Notes: generated by a model from the letters alone, not told the origin. A DNA stretch of 64,000 bases from Chytriomyces cf. hyalinus JEL632 (GCA_025435555.1 JAIWWG010000102.1:37957-101956), one strand, 5' to 3'. Numbered from the stretch's first letter, positions 42,097-52,915 are shown. Made by a program: numbers and translations.

Positions 42097-45000
42097 TCAA
42101 AATCGCATTTTCGAATCTCAACGGGCTGTCTGGCAAAGCCGAAGAAGTCCTGAGATTCAAGTCTGCGCAATCTGTTGACCTTTCTTTAATGGTGGAAACG
42201 TGGCTCTCCCCAACATCCTCCATTCCTTTTCGACCACACCTATTTAATATCACAAGTACAAACACGGAGGCAATTGCGGGAGGTCGGCGCAATTTTGGCG
42301 GCATTTTGGCGTTCTCAACTGCAACTCTCTCCCCCCAATTCCGAGTTATCTATGAAGATCCCTTGGGGTTCTATTGCGCAATGCGCATCTCTGATCTTAT
42401 CCTCATCACTGCCTACATCCCCCCCTCTGCTGACAATCGGGTAATCGGGGACATGCTTCAAAAAGCGGAAACGTTATCTGAAGGCTTTACGTTGCGTTGT
42501 CTTTTGGTTGGCGATCTGAACGCACGGATGACGGATGCTGGTGATTCACTCACAAACACACGTGGAACGTATATGCAGCAGGAACTGTTCAACTCTGGAC
42601 TTGCGCTTCAAATCCCGGAGTCTGGGAAATGGACGTCGTGGGCTGGTGGTGGTCGAGGGATTCCGGATGTTGTACTCTCGAGCTTCCCAGTCTCTAACCT
42701 CACAGTTCATGAAGGCGAGTCACTTGGAGGTTCGGACCATCGGCCGCTGACATTTTCTGTGCCACTGGATGTCGAAACCAAGCCCAAGTCTTTTGCGCGC
42801 TGGAATGTTCGTCGCCTCACAACTGCCAAATACCATCAGCGTTTTGCTGAGGAGCTGGAGTCCACGCAGCAGGAGATCATGGATCAACTGGAATTGCTGC
42901 GAACACGCTTGGAAAGCCCTGCTGTGGGATACGTTGCGGGTGTATCACAGTGCGATGCACACACCGTGGCACCTGCAGTAGGCGCCAACCCTCCGGGAAG
43001 TACTTCCCATGCTTCTCTTGATCCTGTTACCCACACTGCAGATTGCCCCAGAGCCACCACTCACATGTCTGACAGTCCTTCTCAGTCCGCTGGTCCATCC
43101 CACTCCCATCCACGTTCTGTCGATGCTCCCAACCCATCTACGCAGCAGGACATGTGCTTATGCCTGGAATTGCTGCGAACGAGCTTTGAAAGCCCTGCTG
43201 TGGGGTACATCGCGGGTGCATCACAGTGCGATGCACACACCGCGGTACCTGCAGTAGGCGCTCCCCTCCCGGGAAGTACTTCTCGCTCCTCGCTCTTGAA
43301 CAATACTCACACACCAAACCGTGCTAGAACTCAAGAGTTGATCAACGAGGCCTGGGAACACTTCCTGTCATGGGTCCGAAATGCTGCGTCAAAGTCAATT
43401 GGTGTCCTCCAAGTCTCTGACCATCTGCCATCGGAGTTTTGGACTGATGAGCTTGAACAAAGTCGGGACAACGTGCAGCAAGAACTTGCGAACGTGCAAC
43501 AGGAAATCGAGCGTGGCCAGTTGTCTCGTCTCGAAATCAAACGCCTTGCTTCCGAACTGACCAACACTCAGCGTGCTTACCGGGCGGATCTGACCACACG
43601 CAAGCGCGTGCTCTTCGAAGATGCTGTCGATAAGCTCACAGTCCCACAAAACATGTCCTCGTTCATGCGCATGGTAAAAGGAGCCAAGTCGCGAAAAGAC
43701 CGCACTGTCTGCAAACTGGACCCGGCGAAAATCAATGAACACGCTGCCCATTTTCGAACTACCTTTGGAGCACCTCCGACTGGACATCCCCAACCTGGAC
43801 CCCCTGCGCTTGAGGAAATCCAGTCGCGTCCAACTCAGGAAGTCTTCAACCCGGATGCGATCATGTCTGCGATTGCTGGACTCCCACTCGGAAAGGCTAC
43901 TGGATCCGATGGAATTCCTGCTGAACTCATCAAAGCCGGTGGCGATCTCATGGCTGACGTTCTCAGTGTTTTCCTGCCCATGGTCCATGCTGCTGCAACT
44001 ATTCCATCTGACTGGAGGAAGGCGCTCATTGTGCCAGTCTTCAAGAAGAAGGGATCTGATCAGGACATTGCAAACTACCGACCTATTGCACTGACAAGTA
44101 CGATACGACGACTCTACGAGCGGCTGCTTGTTCCTGAACTTGGACCCGTAATGCAACAACTCGATGACTTTCAAGGTGGCTTCAGACCCGGTCGGTCCTC
44201 GCTCGATCAAGCCATGGTTCTCCACGAAACCCTGAACACCAATGAACATGCTTCGACTATCCTGCTGGACATCAAAGCGGCATATGACGAAGTCGATCGA
44301 AGGGTTCTTTGGCAAATGCTCACACAAGTCTTCGGCCTGGACGAATTCATGCTTGCACGGCTCCAGGATCTTTTCGATCACAACTCGTGCTGTCTGGTGG
44401 TGGCTGGCGTGATTAGTGATCCGATTGACAACGAACGAGGTCTTTTGCAGGGTGCTACTCTGTCCCCGATTTTGTTCAACTGTCACATCCATGGTCTCTC
44501 AATTCGGCTACGTGCTCCTGGAATCCCGCGAATTCGAATCAACGGTATCCATCTCAATAACCTCCTGTTTGCAGACGATACGTCCTTGGTAGCTGCAAAT
44601 CAACATGATCTCGCAGTCCTGCTCCGAACGTGTGAGGAATGGTCCAACACTGTCGGCATCCGGTTCTCGCCATCCAAGTGCATCTATCTCGGTCCTGTTC
44701 CAGCACTACGTGATGTACCTCTCAAGCTCTACAACGTGGACCTTCCATCCCAGCAATGTGCCCCGTATCTCGGCATCCCTTTTGGCCAACACGGAATCAA
44801 CTGGGCTCTGCTGGCAAAGGAACGAACTTCAAAAGCGCGTGGTGTCATTGTGGCGCTGGCATCGGTAGGTATGAATGCAATGGGCTGGGCTCCTGCAGCT
44901 TCTGTTACTATCTACAGGAGTTTCATTCGGCCGGTCCTTGAATATGGCATTGCTCTCAAGCTCCCATCCGCGTCCACGCTCAAGTTGTACGAGTCGGTCC

Positions 45001-45914
45001 AACGTCTTGCACTACGGACTCTCACATCAACACCCCGCAACACGTCCACTGCCGCTCTCCACAAGCTGCTGCAAGTCGAACCATTCAAACACCGTGCTAC
45101 CGAGCTCAATCTCATGTGGTCCTCCCGATTGCATAACTCAACTGATCGTTCTATCCCGGCTGTTCGTTTCTGGCGCGGCGCTCTGCTTGGTGCTGACAAA
45201 CCATTTCAGGAATGTCTTCCCCGCCTTGCTCGCTCCAACCCACTTGTGACTCATGTGGATGCTAAATGGATTGATTTTCGACAGCAACCACTGGTTCCCC
45301 CACCTCCAGCTGAAGTTCCGTTCCGGTACCCTCCGAAGCCAAAACAAGCGCTGTCTGACAATGCTCGCAAGAAGCTGCGCAAGGAATCCATCGTCAACCT
45401 GGACAACAACCTGGACACCATTGCTGGCGCAATCCAAGTCGAAACCAAAGACCCAGTCCGGCCGTATCTGACTGCCTGCAAGGGAATTGACCGCAAGACA
45501 CGCAACAACATCCTTCGCTGGACTCTTGGTGCCGTCACCCGACACGAACCGTGCCTCAAGTGCAACGACGTACTGACCCGATCCCATGCTGCTGACTGTT
45601 CTGGTGCCACTGCTCTCCTGCGCATCAACTGGGACACGCTTGCACCTCCTGCCGGCCGAATGACCTGGCTTGATACGATCCTGAATGAAGTCCGGAATAC
45701 ACCGCCCTCCGAAATCGACACGTACACCGAAGTCTCTTCTGCCGTAGCTCTCATCTACACCGAATGTCGCCACCTCCAACAGCAAGCCAATGGCTACTGG
45801 GCCGAGCCAGATGCACCCGCACGACCACTGCCGCCTCGAAGACCGCGAAATCGCATACCTCAACCCGGGGGAGCCCCGCTTGGGCGACCACGGCAAAACC
45901 CGGAGCCTGGATAA
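42093..45914 (+). CDS. family-1 ORF2: APE endonuclease-reverse transcriptase (intact)
   Basis: 1273 aa without a stop. Residues about 1-230 are an apurinic-endonuclease-like domain: 'FSNLNGLSGKAEE', 'MVETWLSPTSS', 'ITAYIPPSADN', 'LLVGDLNARM' (near residue 150) and 'GGSDHRPLTFS' (near 215). Residues about 265-405 are a linker with an internal duplication of 'LELLRT-x2-ESPAVG' at 92-residue spacing. The RT spans about 540-870, with the catalytic 'FADD' near 826-829. The end holds a C-x2-C-x-H-x-C knuckle ('CLKCNDVLTRSHAADC') and a Pro/Arg-rich tail. The protein would nick the target and reverse-transcribe the element RNA. The ATG overlaps the ORF1 stop, so re-initiation is likely. It is one of two intact family-1 ORF2 copies (B, D). 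Confidence 0.95.
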   Translation: MIKIAFSNLNGLSGKAEEVLRFKSAQSVDLSLMVETWLSPTSSIPFRPHLFNITSTNTEAIAGGRRNFGGILAFSTATLSPQFRVIYEDPLGFYCAMRISDLILITAYIPPSADNRVIGDMLQKAETLSEGFTLRCLLVGDLNARMTDAGDSLTNTRGTYMQQELFNSGLALQIPESGKWTSWAGGGRGIPDVVLSSFPVSNLTVHEGESLGGSDHRPLTFSVPLDVETKPKSFARWNVRRLTTAKYHQRFAEELESTQQEIMDQLELLRTRLESPAVGYVAGVSQCDAHTVAPAVGANPPGSTSHASLDPVTHTADCPRATTHMSDSPSQSAGPSHSHPRSVDAPNPSTQQDMCLCLELLRTSFESPAVGYIAGASQCDAHTAVPAVGAPLPGSTSRSSLLNNTHTPNRARTQELINEAWEHFLSWVRNAASKSIGVLQVSDHLPSEFWTDELEQSRDNVQQELANVQQEIERGQLSRLEIKRLASELTNTQRAYRADLTTRKRVLFEDAVDKLTVPQNMSSFMRMVKGAKSRKDRTVCKLDPAKINEHAAHFRTTFGAPPTGHPQPGPPALEEIQSRPTQEVFNPDAIMSAIAGLPLGKATGSDGIPAELIKAGGDLMADVLSVFLPMVHAAATIPSDWRKALIVPVFKKKGSDQDIANYRPIALTSTIRRLYERLLVPELGPVMQQLDDFQGGFRPGRSSLDQAMVLHETLNTNEHASTILLDIKAAYDEVDRRVLWQMLTQVFGLDEFMLARLQDLFDHNSCCLVVAGVISDPIDNERGLLQGATLSPILFNCHIHGLSIRLRAPGIPRIRINGIHLNNLLFADDTSLVAANQHDLAVLLRTCEEWSNTVGIRFSPSKCIYLGPVPALRDVPLKLYNVDLPSQQCAPYLGIPFGQHGINWALLAKERTSKARGVIVALASVGMNAMGWAPAASVTIYRSFIRPVLEYGIALKLPSASTLKLYESVQRLALRTLTSTPRNTSTAALHKLLQVEPFKHRATELNLMWSSRLHNSTDRSIPAVRFWRGALLGADKPFQECLPRLARSNPLVTHVDAKWIDFRQQPLVPPPPAEVPFRYPPKPKQALSDNARKKLRKESIVNLDNNLDTIAGAIQVETKDPVRPYLTACKGIDRKTRNNILRWTLGAVTRHEPCLKCNDVLTRSHAADCSGATALLRINWDTLAPPAGRMTWLDTILNEVRNTPPSEIDTYTEVSSAVALIYTECRHLQQQANGYWAEPDAPARPLPPRRPRNRIPQPGGAPLGRPRQNPEPG
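42888..43298 (+). repeat. internal duplication in the ORF2 linker
   Basis: Two copies (about 135 nt each) start at 42888 and 43164, 276 nt (92 codons) apart. They share the frame and read 'LELLRTRLESPAVGYVAG' and 'LELLRTSFESPAVGYIAG', then 'QCDAHT' and 'PAVGA'. The same duplication is present in D (55591 and 55867) and F, so it predates these insertions. Confidence 0.85.
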
Positions 45915-46097
45915 TCAACCGTCAAGCCCGAACTGACCATACATATCTTATTACCTTTACCGATCATCTGTTTTCTTAACATTTCCGCACTTTACTTCTG
46001 ATTCTTTGGAGTTCTTGAACTTTTTTTGAGTGATTTTTGCTATCTTTCAACCCCGCACTTGTGTTACTGTGTAACTTGATTAAAAGAAACTGAAAAC

Positions 46098-46110
46098 GTT
46101 AGAGTTAGGG
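46098..46110. repeat. telomere-like seam B/C
   Basis: GTTAGAGTTAGGG at the end of B; the first base of C follows at 46111. Confidence 0.85.
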
Positions 46111-46778
46111 GATTCTTTACAAAAAACGAGTGCGGTGCTGGAAATTAGTCCAACAGCCCACCATCAACAGCAACAGCTACAGCAACGTCAGACAGTGCTC
46201 TCAGTCCCGGCACTCTACTCAGGAACATCTAGGAAGCACATTGGTGTTCTTTCTGGAACAAAGCAACGGTAAGTGAGTGAGTTGTTGTTTACTAACTCCA
46301 CACTCTCTACACAGACTCTCTTAAATCGAGTCGGATCGATCTCAAACCACTCTGGTTGTGATCGCCGGCATCGAAAACCTTGTATCTGCGACAAAGGCGG
46401 CTGCCTATCGTCGCGCGTTCTCGTTTTACGTTGGTGTTGTTGTGTGCTGTCAAAGTACACAATCACCAACCAACTCCATCAAAAACCGTCGGACACGCTC
46501 CAAATCACAGGAGCACGGTCTCGCGGACCCATCAAAACAATCGACGGCGGTGATCACGGCGTTGTATCGAATTTGAGAGCGCCGGTGAGTGTTCTTTATT
46601 TCCTTACAACTCAACACCCCCTCTCTCCACAGGCGACAGTCCCCCAGACCTGGGATTTACTGTCTGACCCCTCTCGCGGTACCCGAATCCAACCGCGCTT
46701 TCGAAAACCGGCTGCCACGTTCGCTTCGCGCGCGGCTGGTTCTTCTTCTGTTTCTTTTTTGTCCGGACAGTCCGGACT

Positions 46779-48905
46779 TTGCAACAAAAAGTGTCCAGTG
46801 GCGAACAATACGCACAGGCTGAGAAAGACCTGTGGAAACTCGCTCAAGGCCGTTTATTCTGTTTCATCTGTGGCAAAGAGAAGCTCTCAGCCGGCGGAAC
46901 AGGAAATCCCAACGCGCTTGGAGTCAGAAGCACATCGCTTTGCTGTCGACACAACTCCACCTGTTCCAGACCACGTCTTCTCAGATTCTGCCTGAACCTG
47001 GGAAGTGATCCGAAACTCCAAGATATTGTGGAAAAAGCTAAAGAAGTTCACCAACTTTACTTAGATCTTCTTGCGGAGCGGAAAATGGCACCAAAAACTA
47101 CAACACTTCCAGCTAAGAATCAAAAAGCAATTACATCATGCTTTCCCTCGACACTCACCCAAAACACAGGTACTTCATCATCACAAGGAGTACCATGCAC
47201 ACAATCGCAATCTTCCGAGACTGGAGTCCCCGACTCCCTGGATCCAGACGCTGTGTTGGTCAATGCCACGCAGACGTCGAAACTTGATTCACAGGAGATT
47301 ATTCTCGCACCAGACTCTCAGATTTCGGACTTTGATGCAGCAATTGACTCAGCCATTGAATCACAAACTTCAACGATGGTGTCAAAAACACCATCACGTA
47401 AACGCGCACGACCTGTATCGACACCATCGCCTGCCCAGGTGCCACCATCGGCGGCAATGTCAGACATGGATTTTGACCTTGCTAACTGTCCAGCAAGTCC
47501 AACCCCAGCCACAGGCATGGAATCACTCATGGATGAACGTGATGGTGGTGACCACCAAGCCACCGAAATCGCGGCGCTGTCGGAGATCTTTGGGATTAAT
47601 GAAGCTAAGGCCAAAAATCTTAACGATTTTTTTAACTCGAAAAACTCGAAAGTTAAAAAAGACATTACAGCCTCCCTCAAAAGTGAACTTCGAAAAAAAG
47701 ACGCGATTATCAAACAGCAACAGCAACGAATCGCGGATCTGGAGGCACTGCTGGAGTCACGAATGGCTCCCAGTGACCACGAACTTGTATCGGGCCCGCC
47801 GCCGCCGCCAAAACCAACCACGCAACAGATGCAGCCACGGGGATTGAAGATGGGGAGAGGTGGGGGAGTGCAGCGTAGCTCACGATCGAAGAGTGCTGCT
47901 CGGAGATCGTATGCGGCTGCCGCAGCGAAGCCAGCTGCTGGGGATGTTGGAGCTGGGAAAGGGAAGGAACCAGAAAGTGCACGCGCAGTTTCGAAACCAC
48001 CCCACAAGCGTCAGCAGCAACCACAGCCGCAGCAACCCAAGCGCCTGAACTTCGAACAGAAGGTCAGAGTGCGAAAATTGAATCATATCGCCAATATCCA
48101 GACAGCATCAAATGCGGATTTTATCGCAAACTTGAAACTGATCCAGGAAAATCGCGCGAATGCACAAACGGCACCAGCTCCTCGGGCGAGTGTCGTTTAT
48201 CGAAATATTTTTATTGAAAACCCCCTCGGTAACAGCACAGATCTTGTCACAGATCCATTTGTCAAAATTCGATCCATCTTGTTTGATCTCTACAAAGTCC
48301 CCCGGTCTATTCGCGAGATCTCATTTGTTGGCGTCAAAAAGTCTGTGCTGGAGCTGTTCATCAGAGACTCGGATCTGGATGAAGCTGTCGCTAATCTGTC
48401 CAATCCGGGGAGTGATTTACCAGCAATTTTTATTACCACTAACATCCTCGACACACCCAAACACAGAATCTTCGAGAAGCTGAGTGCAAGTCGCATGGAG
48501 CGGGCAACCATCCTGCGTCGCGGAATCATGCTCGAGCGTGCGATGCGCCAGGGCGTGAGAGTGATGCAGGAGATTGCTCGTTCCAATGTCGACGAATTCA
48601 CAGCATATCAGATTGAGGCTTGTGCAAGTCATATTTATTTTGAAAATAATTTGAACTTCCAATTCCCAAATTCTGTCACCCGCACTAACTTTGAAGAGAA
48701 AAAATCCCAAGCACAGGAACGGCTGCCAGAAACTCCAGAACGGATCAAGTTTCCATTGTCGGTGCCATCTTCACGTGTTGGTTCGAGTACCTTGTCGCAG
48801 TCTGAGCTCATGGCACAGGCAAAGAATTTTGCTTATGCCAGTCTCAAAGCCCGGCTGCACAGGAAAATCTGGAATCTTAGCGCAGAATCCGGGGAGTCTC
48901 AATGA
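46779..48905 (+). CDS. family-2 ORF1 (nucleic-acid-binding protein)
   Basis: An open frame of up to 708 codons. The first ATG in frame is at 47085, but sequence upstream of it already encodes a Cys cluster ('FCFICGKEKLSAGG', 'GNPNALG', 'CCRHNSTC') with the same layout as the N-terminal zinc finger of family-1 ORF1 (C-x2-4-C, GNPN-x-x-G, C-x2-6-C). So translation may start at a non-ATG codon or after a splice in the 5' region. The middle part is Gln/Ser/Pro-rich with a coiled-coil-like Lys/Gln stretch, and the C-terminal part (about 450-640) is folded ('DPFVKIRSILFDLYKVP', 'VGVKKSVLELFIRDSD'). The stop overlaps the ORF2 start as ATGA at 48902. Confidence 0.8.
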   Translation: MQQKVSSGEQYAQAEKDLWKLAQGRLFCFICGKEKLSAGGTGNPNALGVRSTSLCCRHNSTCSRPRLLRFCLNLGSDPKLQDIVEKAKEVHQLYLDLLAERKMAPKTTTLPAKNQKAITSCFPSTLTQNTGTSSSQGVPCTQSQSSETGVPDSLDPDAVLVNATQTSKLDSQEIILAPDSQISDFDAAIDSAIESQTSTMVSKTPSRKRARPVSTPSPAQVPPSAAMSDMDFDLANCPASPTPATGMESLMDERDGGDHQATEIAALSEIFGINEAKAKNLNDFFNSKNSKVKKDITASLKSELRKKDAIIKQQQQRIADLEALLESRMAPSDHELVSGPPPPPKPTTQQMQPRGLKMGRGGGVQRSSRSKSAARRSYAAAAAKPAAGDVGAGKGKEPESARAVSKPPHKRQQQPQPQQPKRLNFEQKVRVRKLNHIANIQTASNADFIANLKLIQENRANAQTAPAPRASVVYRNIFIENPLGNSTDLVTDPFVKIRSILFDLYKVPRSIREISFVGVKKSVLELFIRDSDLDEAVANLSNPGSDLPAIFITTNILDTPKHRIFEKLSASRMERATILRRGIMLERAMRQGVRVMQEIARSNVDEFTAYQIEACASHIYFENNLNFQFPNSVTRTNFEEKKSQAQERLPETPERIKFPLSVPSSRVGSSTLSQSELMAQAKNFAYASLKARLHRKIWNLSAESGESQ

Positions 48906-51900
48906 TTGAGACAACGTTTGCTTTATTAAATATTAACAAAAACCTCATAGGCTCGAAAGCACTGCAAGTAGACCAGCTTATCACTAACTTTTCGATTACT
49001 TTTTTCGCACTAACTGAACACACCCTAGCTAGGAACGACACCTGTCCTCTCAAGGGCGTGATTTCTGAATCACGGGGTGAATCCCCACACATAGATCGGC
49101 TGGGGCGTGACGGGGTGCTCATCGCACGCACCGATGATCGCTTCACCACTAAATCCATCGCAGAACACAATGACGGTCGCTGGTGTGTCTCGCTCATTGG
49201 GGACATGGTGGTCATTGCTGTATATCTTGCGCCTCGCTTGGGGGCACAAGACCTTCTTGATTTCGATATTTTTATTACTTCCATTACACAGCTGTATCCC
49301 AATGCGCCAATGATCCTCATGGGGGACTTCAATGCTCGGGACCAGCAATTCGGAGACCACGCCAACTGTCAAGACCCTGTGCGGCGCGACTGGATTCGAA
49401 CCCTGGTCAATGACGGGTTTTGGAACTTTGTGGCGCCAACTCAGGGGAAATGGACATCTGTCACGGAAACAGGTCATGGAATCCCCGATCTCGTTTTTGT
49501 TAATGATGTTGGTAAAAACCGGGTCTCCAACCTCCAGGTGCTTGAACATGATTCAACTGTCTTGTCGGATCACCGCCCCATCATCTTCACGGTTTTGTAT
49601 CCAGACGGTCTCGAAAAACCACCATTCACGCGGACGAACATCAGAAACCTCCTCGCAAATTGCGAGGACTTTATTTCGAACTTGGTTCCCCGCTGCATCG
49701 CAATTTCGCAACTTATTGATGCGGAGTTGGTGAATGCAAACAATAAACGCGTCGAAAATTCCCCAATTCTTTGGGAAGATCGCCGTGTTATTGCAGGTAA
49801 AATCGCGACGGAGATTTCGACAGCTCTGGTGGAGTCAGCACGCGAAACAGCGGGAATTTTGCAGTTTCGAGGCGGTTGTATCCATGCGCCAATGCGCGAG
49901 TCTCACGTTGCGCAGATCAGATCCATTGTTGTTGAAGCCTGTCGAAACGCGTCGGAAAGTGCTGTGGGATCTGTTGGCCATGCGGTTCTTTGGGCGCGTG
50001 CTCGAAAATGGAAAGTCATTCTTCGTCGTGCTGAATTACGCTCACGAAAACGTTTATTCAACAAAACAGCGGACGAACGCTTGTACGATCCAGCCGGTGA
50101 AGCCAAGCGACTCGCGAACGCAAGACATAGACGGAACAGGTCCCACTGTGGGTTGGATCCCAACCACATGGACAACCACTGCGCGTATTTTTCCACAACT
50201 TTTGGTGCCCAACCAACGGGTACCGATCAGCCGGATGCTGGTTCCCTGGAGATGACTGACCCCACCCAGCCCATGGTTCCCCTCGAATACGCAAGCATTA
50301 CCCCCCTTTTTTCTGAAGAGGACATTGCAGAAGTCTTGAGATGCCAACCACGTGGGAAAGCAACAGGAGATGATGAGGTGTACGGGGAGATGCTGGCCTA
50401 TTCGGCTGAGGAGCTCAAGGAAGTCGTGTGCGAGTTTTTTCGACTGTTGGTGATACTGCGTGTAACGCCACCACAGTGAGGGAAGGCAAATGTGGCGCTT
50501 GTCTGGAAAAACAAAGGAGACAAGATGGACGTTGCAAACTACCGACCCATCTCCCTTATTTCGCGTCTGCGTATGGCTTTTGAAGGGTGTTTGCGACCCA
50601 AAGTCATGGTACTAACTCATAGGATGCTCGACGTGGCTCAAGGTGGTTTCAGGCCACAACGTTCAACGCTGGAGCAGGTTTTCAATCTTCATGAACTGAT
50701 GGTTGCTAATCCCGCCATGGTTACCATCTTGATGGACATCATGGCGGCTTATGATTGTACTAATCGCCAGTTGCTCTGGAGTGATCTGGCCACCAACCCA
50801 TTGGACCCACATCCGGAGTTGACAAGGGGAGTCTTGATCCCCATTCTTCGTTCTTTGTTTGATCATTGTGTTGCTCACCTTTTGGTCTTAGGACACAAAA
50901 GTCAAGGCATCCCAGTGCTTCGTGGCCTACTACAAGGAACGGTTCTGGCTCCTCCTTTGTTCAATGTCTCGATCAACACACTCCCCGGGGGTCTACGTGC
51001 CAATTTCCAAGCACGTTGCTTCAAAGTTGGCCCACTGGCTGGACCCAGATTTGATATCAACTCGCTTCTTTTTGCTGATGATACTGCTAACCTTGCTAGA
51101 ATAGATACCGCGCAAGCCCAAGTCGACTTCTGCGTGGCATGGGGCCGTCGTCGGGGTACCACATTTCGTGCTGACAAGACATTTGTGCTGGCAAGGGACC
51201 CAATCCGGCTCACATTGGATGGTGTAGCAGTCCAACAAGTTGATTCAGCTGAGTACCTCGGGGTTTCAATGTCGTACCAAGGTGTTGAAATGACTAAGCA
51301 ACTCGAAAAACGCTGCAGTGATGCCAAGAACACTGCCAACTGGCTCCGGTCCAAAGGCATGAATGCATACGGCTTCCGGTACCTTCAGTCCCTCCGTTTG
51401 TATCCAGTCTTCATTCGGTCTCAGTTGGAGTATGGCATGTGTCTCCGCCCCCTCTCGGACGAGGAAGCACACATGGCCCAACTCGTTCAAAACCAGGTGT
51501 TGCGTTTTATTTTTTCTGTTGCTCGAAACACTTCGATTTCAGCACTTCACCAGGTCTCCTCGGTGACACCCATCGCTGCAAGGGCCAAGATTCTCAATGC
51601 TGGGTTTCTTTGGCGGCTCCATCATTCCACTGACGAGTCCAACCTCACAGTCCACATGTATCGGATGCTACAAGCTCGGATGCTGCACCCACCGGACTCC
51701 AAGTCCCTGTACGTTGCATCCACGAGGCACAACGAGTTCTGGTCCAGCAACACTGACCTTATGGCCAAGCGCTGGCGGAATCTGTCTGTTGATCACCCAC
51801 TTGTATCCGTTGACCCACTGGTACCCTTTGGCAGGGCTGCGAAACGTGTAGTCTCACTCCCCGACAAGGCAATTGATGAGTACCACTTTCTCTCTTTAAC

Positions 51901-52573
51901 TTTAATGCTCCGTGCTTCAAAATCCCGTATCGCACAGATTCTACCCGTGCCCAAAACGCGTCATCAACGTCATCCATTGGTTCAATCTGGTGCTTATATC
52001 CCTCGTGTTGTCTCAAGACCCATCACACTGTGGCTCCTTGGCTGTGTGGCAACACACCAAGACTGCGTCAACTGCAATGGCTTCAAGAATCTCTCTCGTC
52101 AACATGCTGTCGAATGTGCTCAAGTGGATCCACAAGTCTTCCAACGGTTGGGGGTGACCAGGCCTATGACTGCAGCAGAAGTTGGTATGGGGATGACCCA
52201 GATCGACCTATGCCTCCGGATCCTCAACTACGAGGAACCGGCGCAGTTTGTGGTGCTGGCCACACTCATTGAACAAGTTCGGACTACTTGCACTGGATAC
52301 CACGCCATCTACGATGCCTCGGATGCTACCCCAGCTCAAGAAATCGAGTTTATCACACGCGATCTGGAACCCCTTGACGGCGAGGACTTGGATCACGAAA
52401 TTCTCGGGCAAGCTACCCAAATTATCGATCTGCATTTCGAACCTCTTGCAGCTGTTCTACCTCCTCGGACCCAAGCTCCAAGGCCAAGACGGCAAGCTCA
52501 AGTCAATGCTCCTCCTCGCGTTCCCCTTCCTGGTGGTTTGGGGATTGGCGGCCGTCCTCGCGGACCCCGCTAA
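48902..52573 (+). CDS. family-2 ORF2 with one in-frame stop
   Basis: Reads from ATG 48902 to TAA 52573 in one frame, except for a TGA at 50477-50479 (codon 526). The endonuclease part has 'LNINKNLIGSKA', 'ALTEHTLARND', 'VIAVYLAPRLGAQ', 'LMGDFNARDQQFG' and 'LSDHRPIIFTVL'. The RT part has 'ANYRPISLISRL', 'AQGGFRPQRSTLEQV', 'TILMDIMAAYDCTNR', 'RGLLQGTVLAPPLFN', 'NSLLFADDTANLA' and 'EYLGVSM'. The C-terminal Cys-His knuckle is 'CVNCNGFKNLSRQHAVEC'. The stop falls just before 'GKANVALVWKNKGD', where RT proteins normally have Trp, so a single TGG-to-TGA change would explain it. Element C is therefore a recently inactivated or recoded copy. Confidence 0.88.
50477..50479 (+). other. in-frame TGA inside family-2 ORF2
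   Basis: The only stop in a 1224-codon frame. It lies at the position that in family 1 reads Trp ('SDWRKALIV'). Confidence 0.85.
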
Positions 52574-52884
52574 TGTTGTTTCTCTTTATTCTATTGGTCC
52601 CATTGTGCGGCCAGGCTGTTGTATACCTGTCGCCAGCTCAAGCCTTTGAGTGTTCACTGTTTCGTGACTTTCGTTTCTACCTTTTATTTGCCAAAACATC
52701 CATCCTCTTTTCACTATACCTTCTTGATATTGACTATCTCTACCGGGTTTTTGTGTTGGGTGGGCTCCTGTTTATGGGTTTTTTCTTTGCCAAATCTTTT
52801 CCCATCTAGTCATGCGTTTTCTCCTTCTTTCGTGCTGCACGTCCTTTCCTTCTAAAGCGTATTGGAATAAAACCAACTGAAAAC

Positions 52885-52896
52885 GTTAGAGTTAGG
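52885..52896. repeat. telomere-like seam C/D
   Basis: GTTAGAGTTAGG, followed immediately by eight A and the 5' end of D. Confidence 0.85.
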
Positions 52897-52915
52897 AAAA
52901 AAAAGTCTGTTTGAA

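Larger units (their letters stand above)
41721..46110 (+). mobile_element. family-1 LINE, element B (5' truncated in ORF1)
   Basis: Starts at the sequence equal to D position 54424 (within ORF1), keeps the entire ORF2 and 3' UTR, and ends at 46110 with GTTAGAGTTAGGG. It is the longest family member apart from D and F. Its differences from D are scattered substitutions, whereas it matches A and F almost base for base. Confidence 0.93.
46111..52896 (+). mobile_element. family-2 LINE, element C (near full length)
   Basis: A second, unrelated-by-sequence LINE of about 6.8 kb: a 5' region of about 670 nt, ORF1, ORF2 with one internal stop, and a 3' UTR of about 300 nt. It ends in AACTGAAAACGTTAGAGTTAGG, identical to the 3' tail of family 1 although the rest of the 3' UTR differs. 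It sits inside the family-1 array between seams of the same sequence. Confidence 0.9.

Noticed and set aside
46273-46995. 240-codon plus-strand frame in the 5' region of element C
   Set aside because: Overlaps the zinc-finger-coding ORF1 frame and has no resemblance to known proteins. Probably chance, although a spliced leader exon cannot be ruled out.
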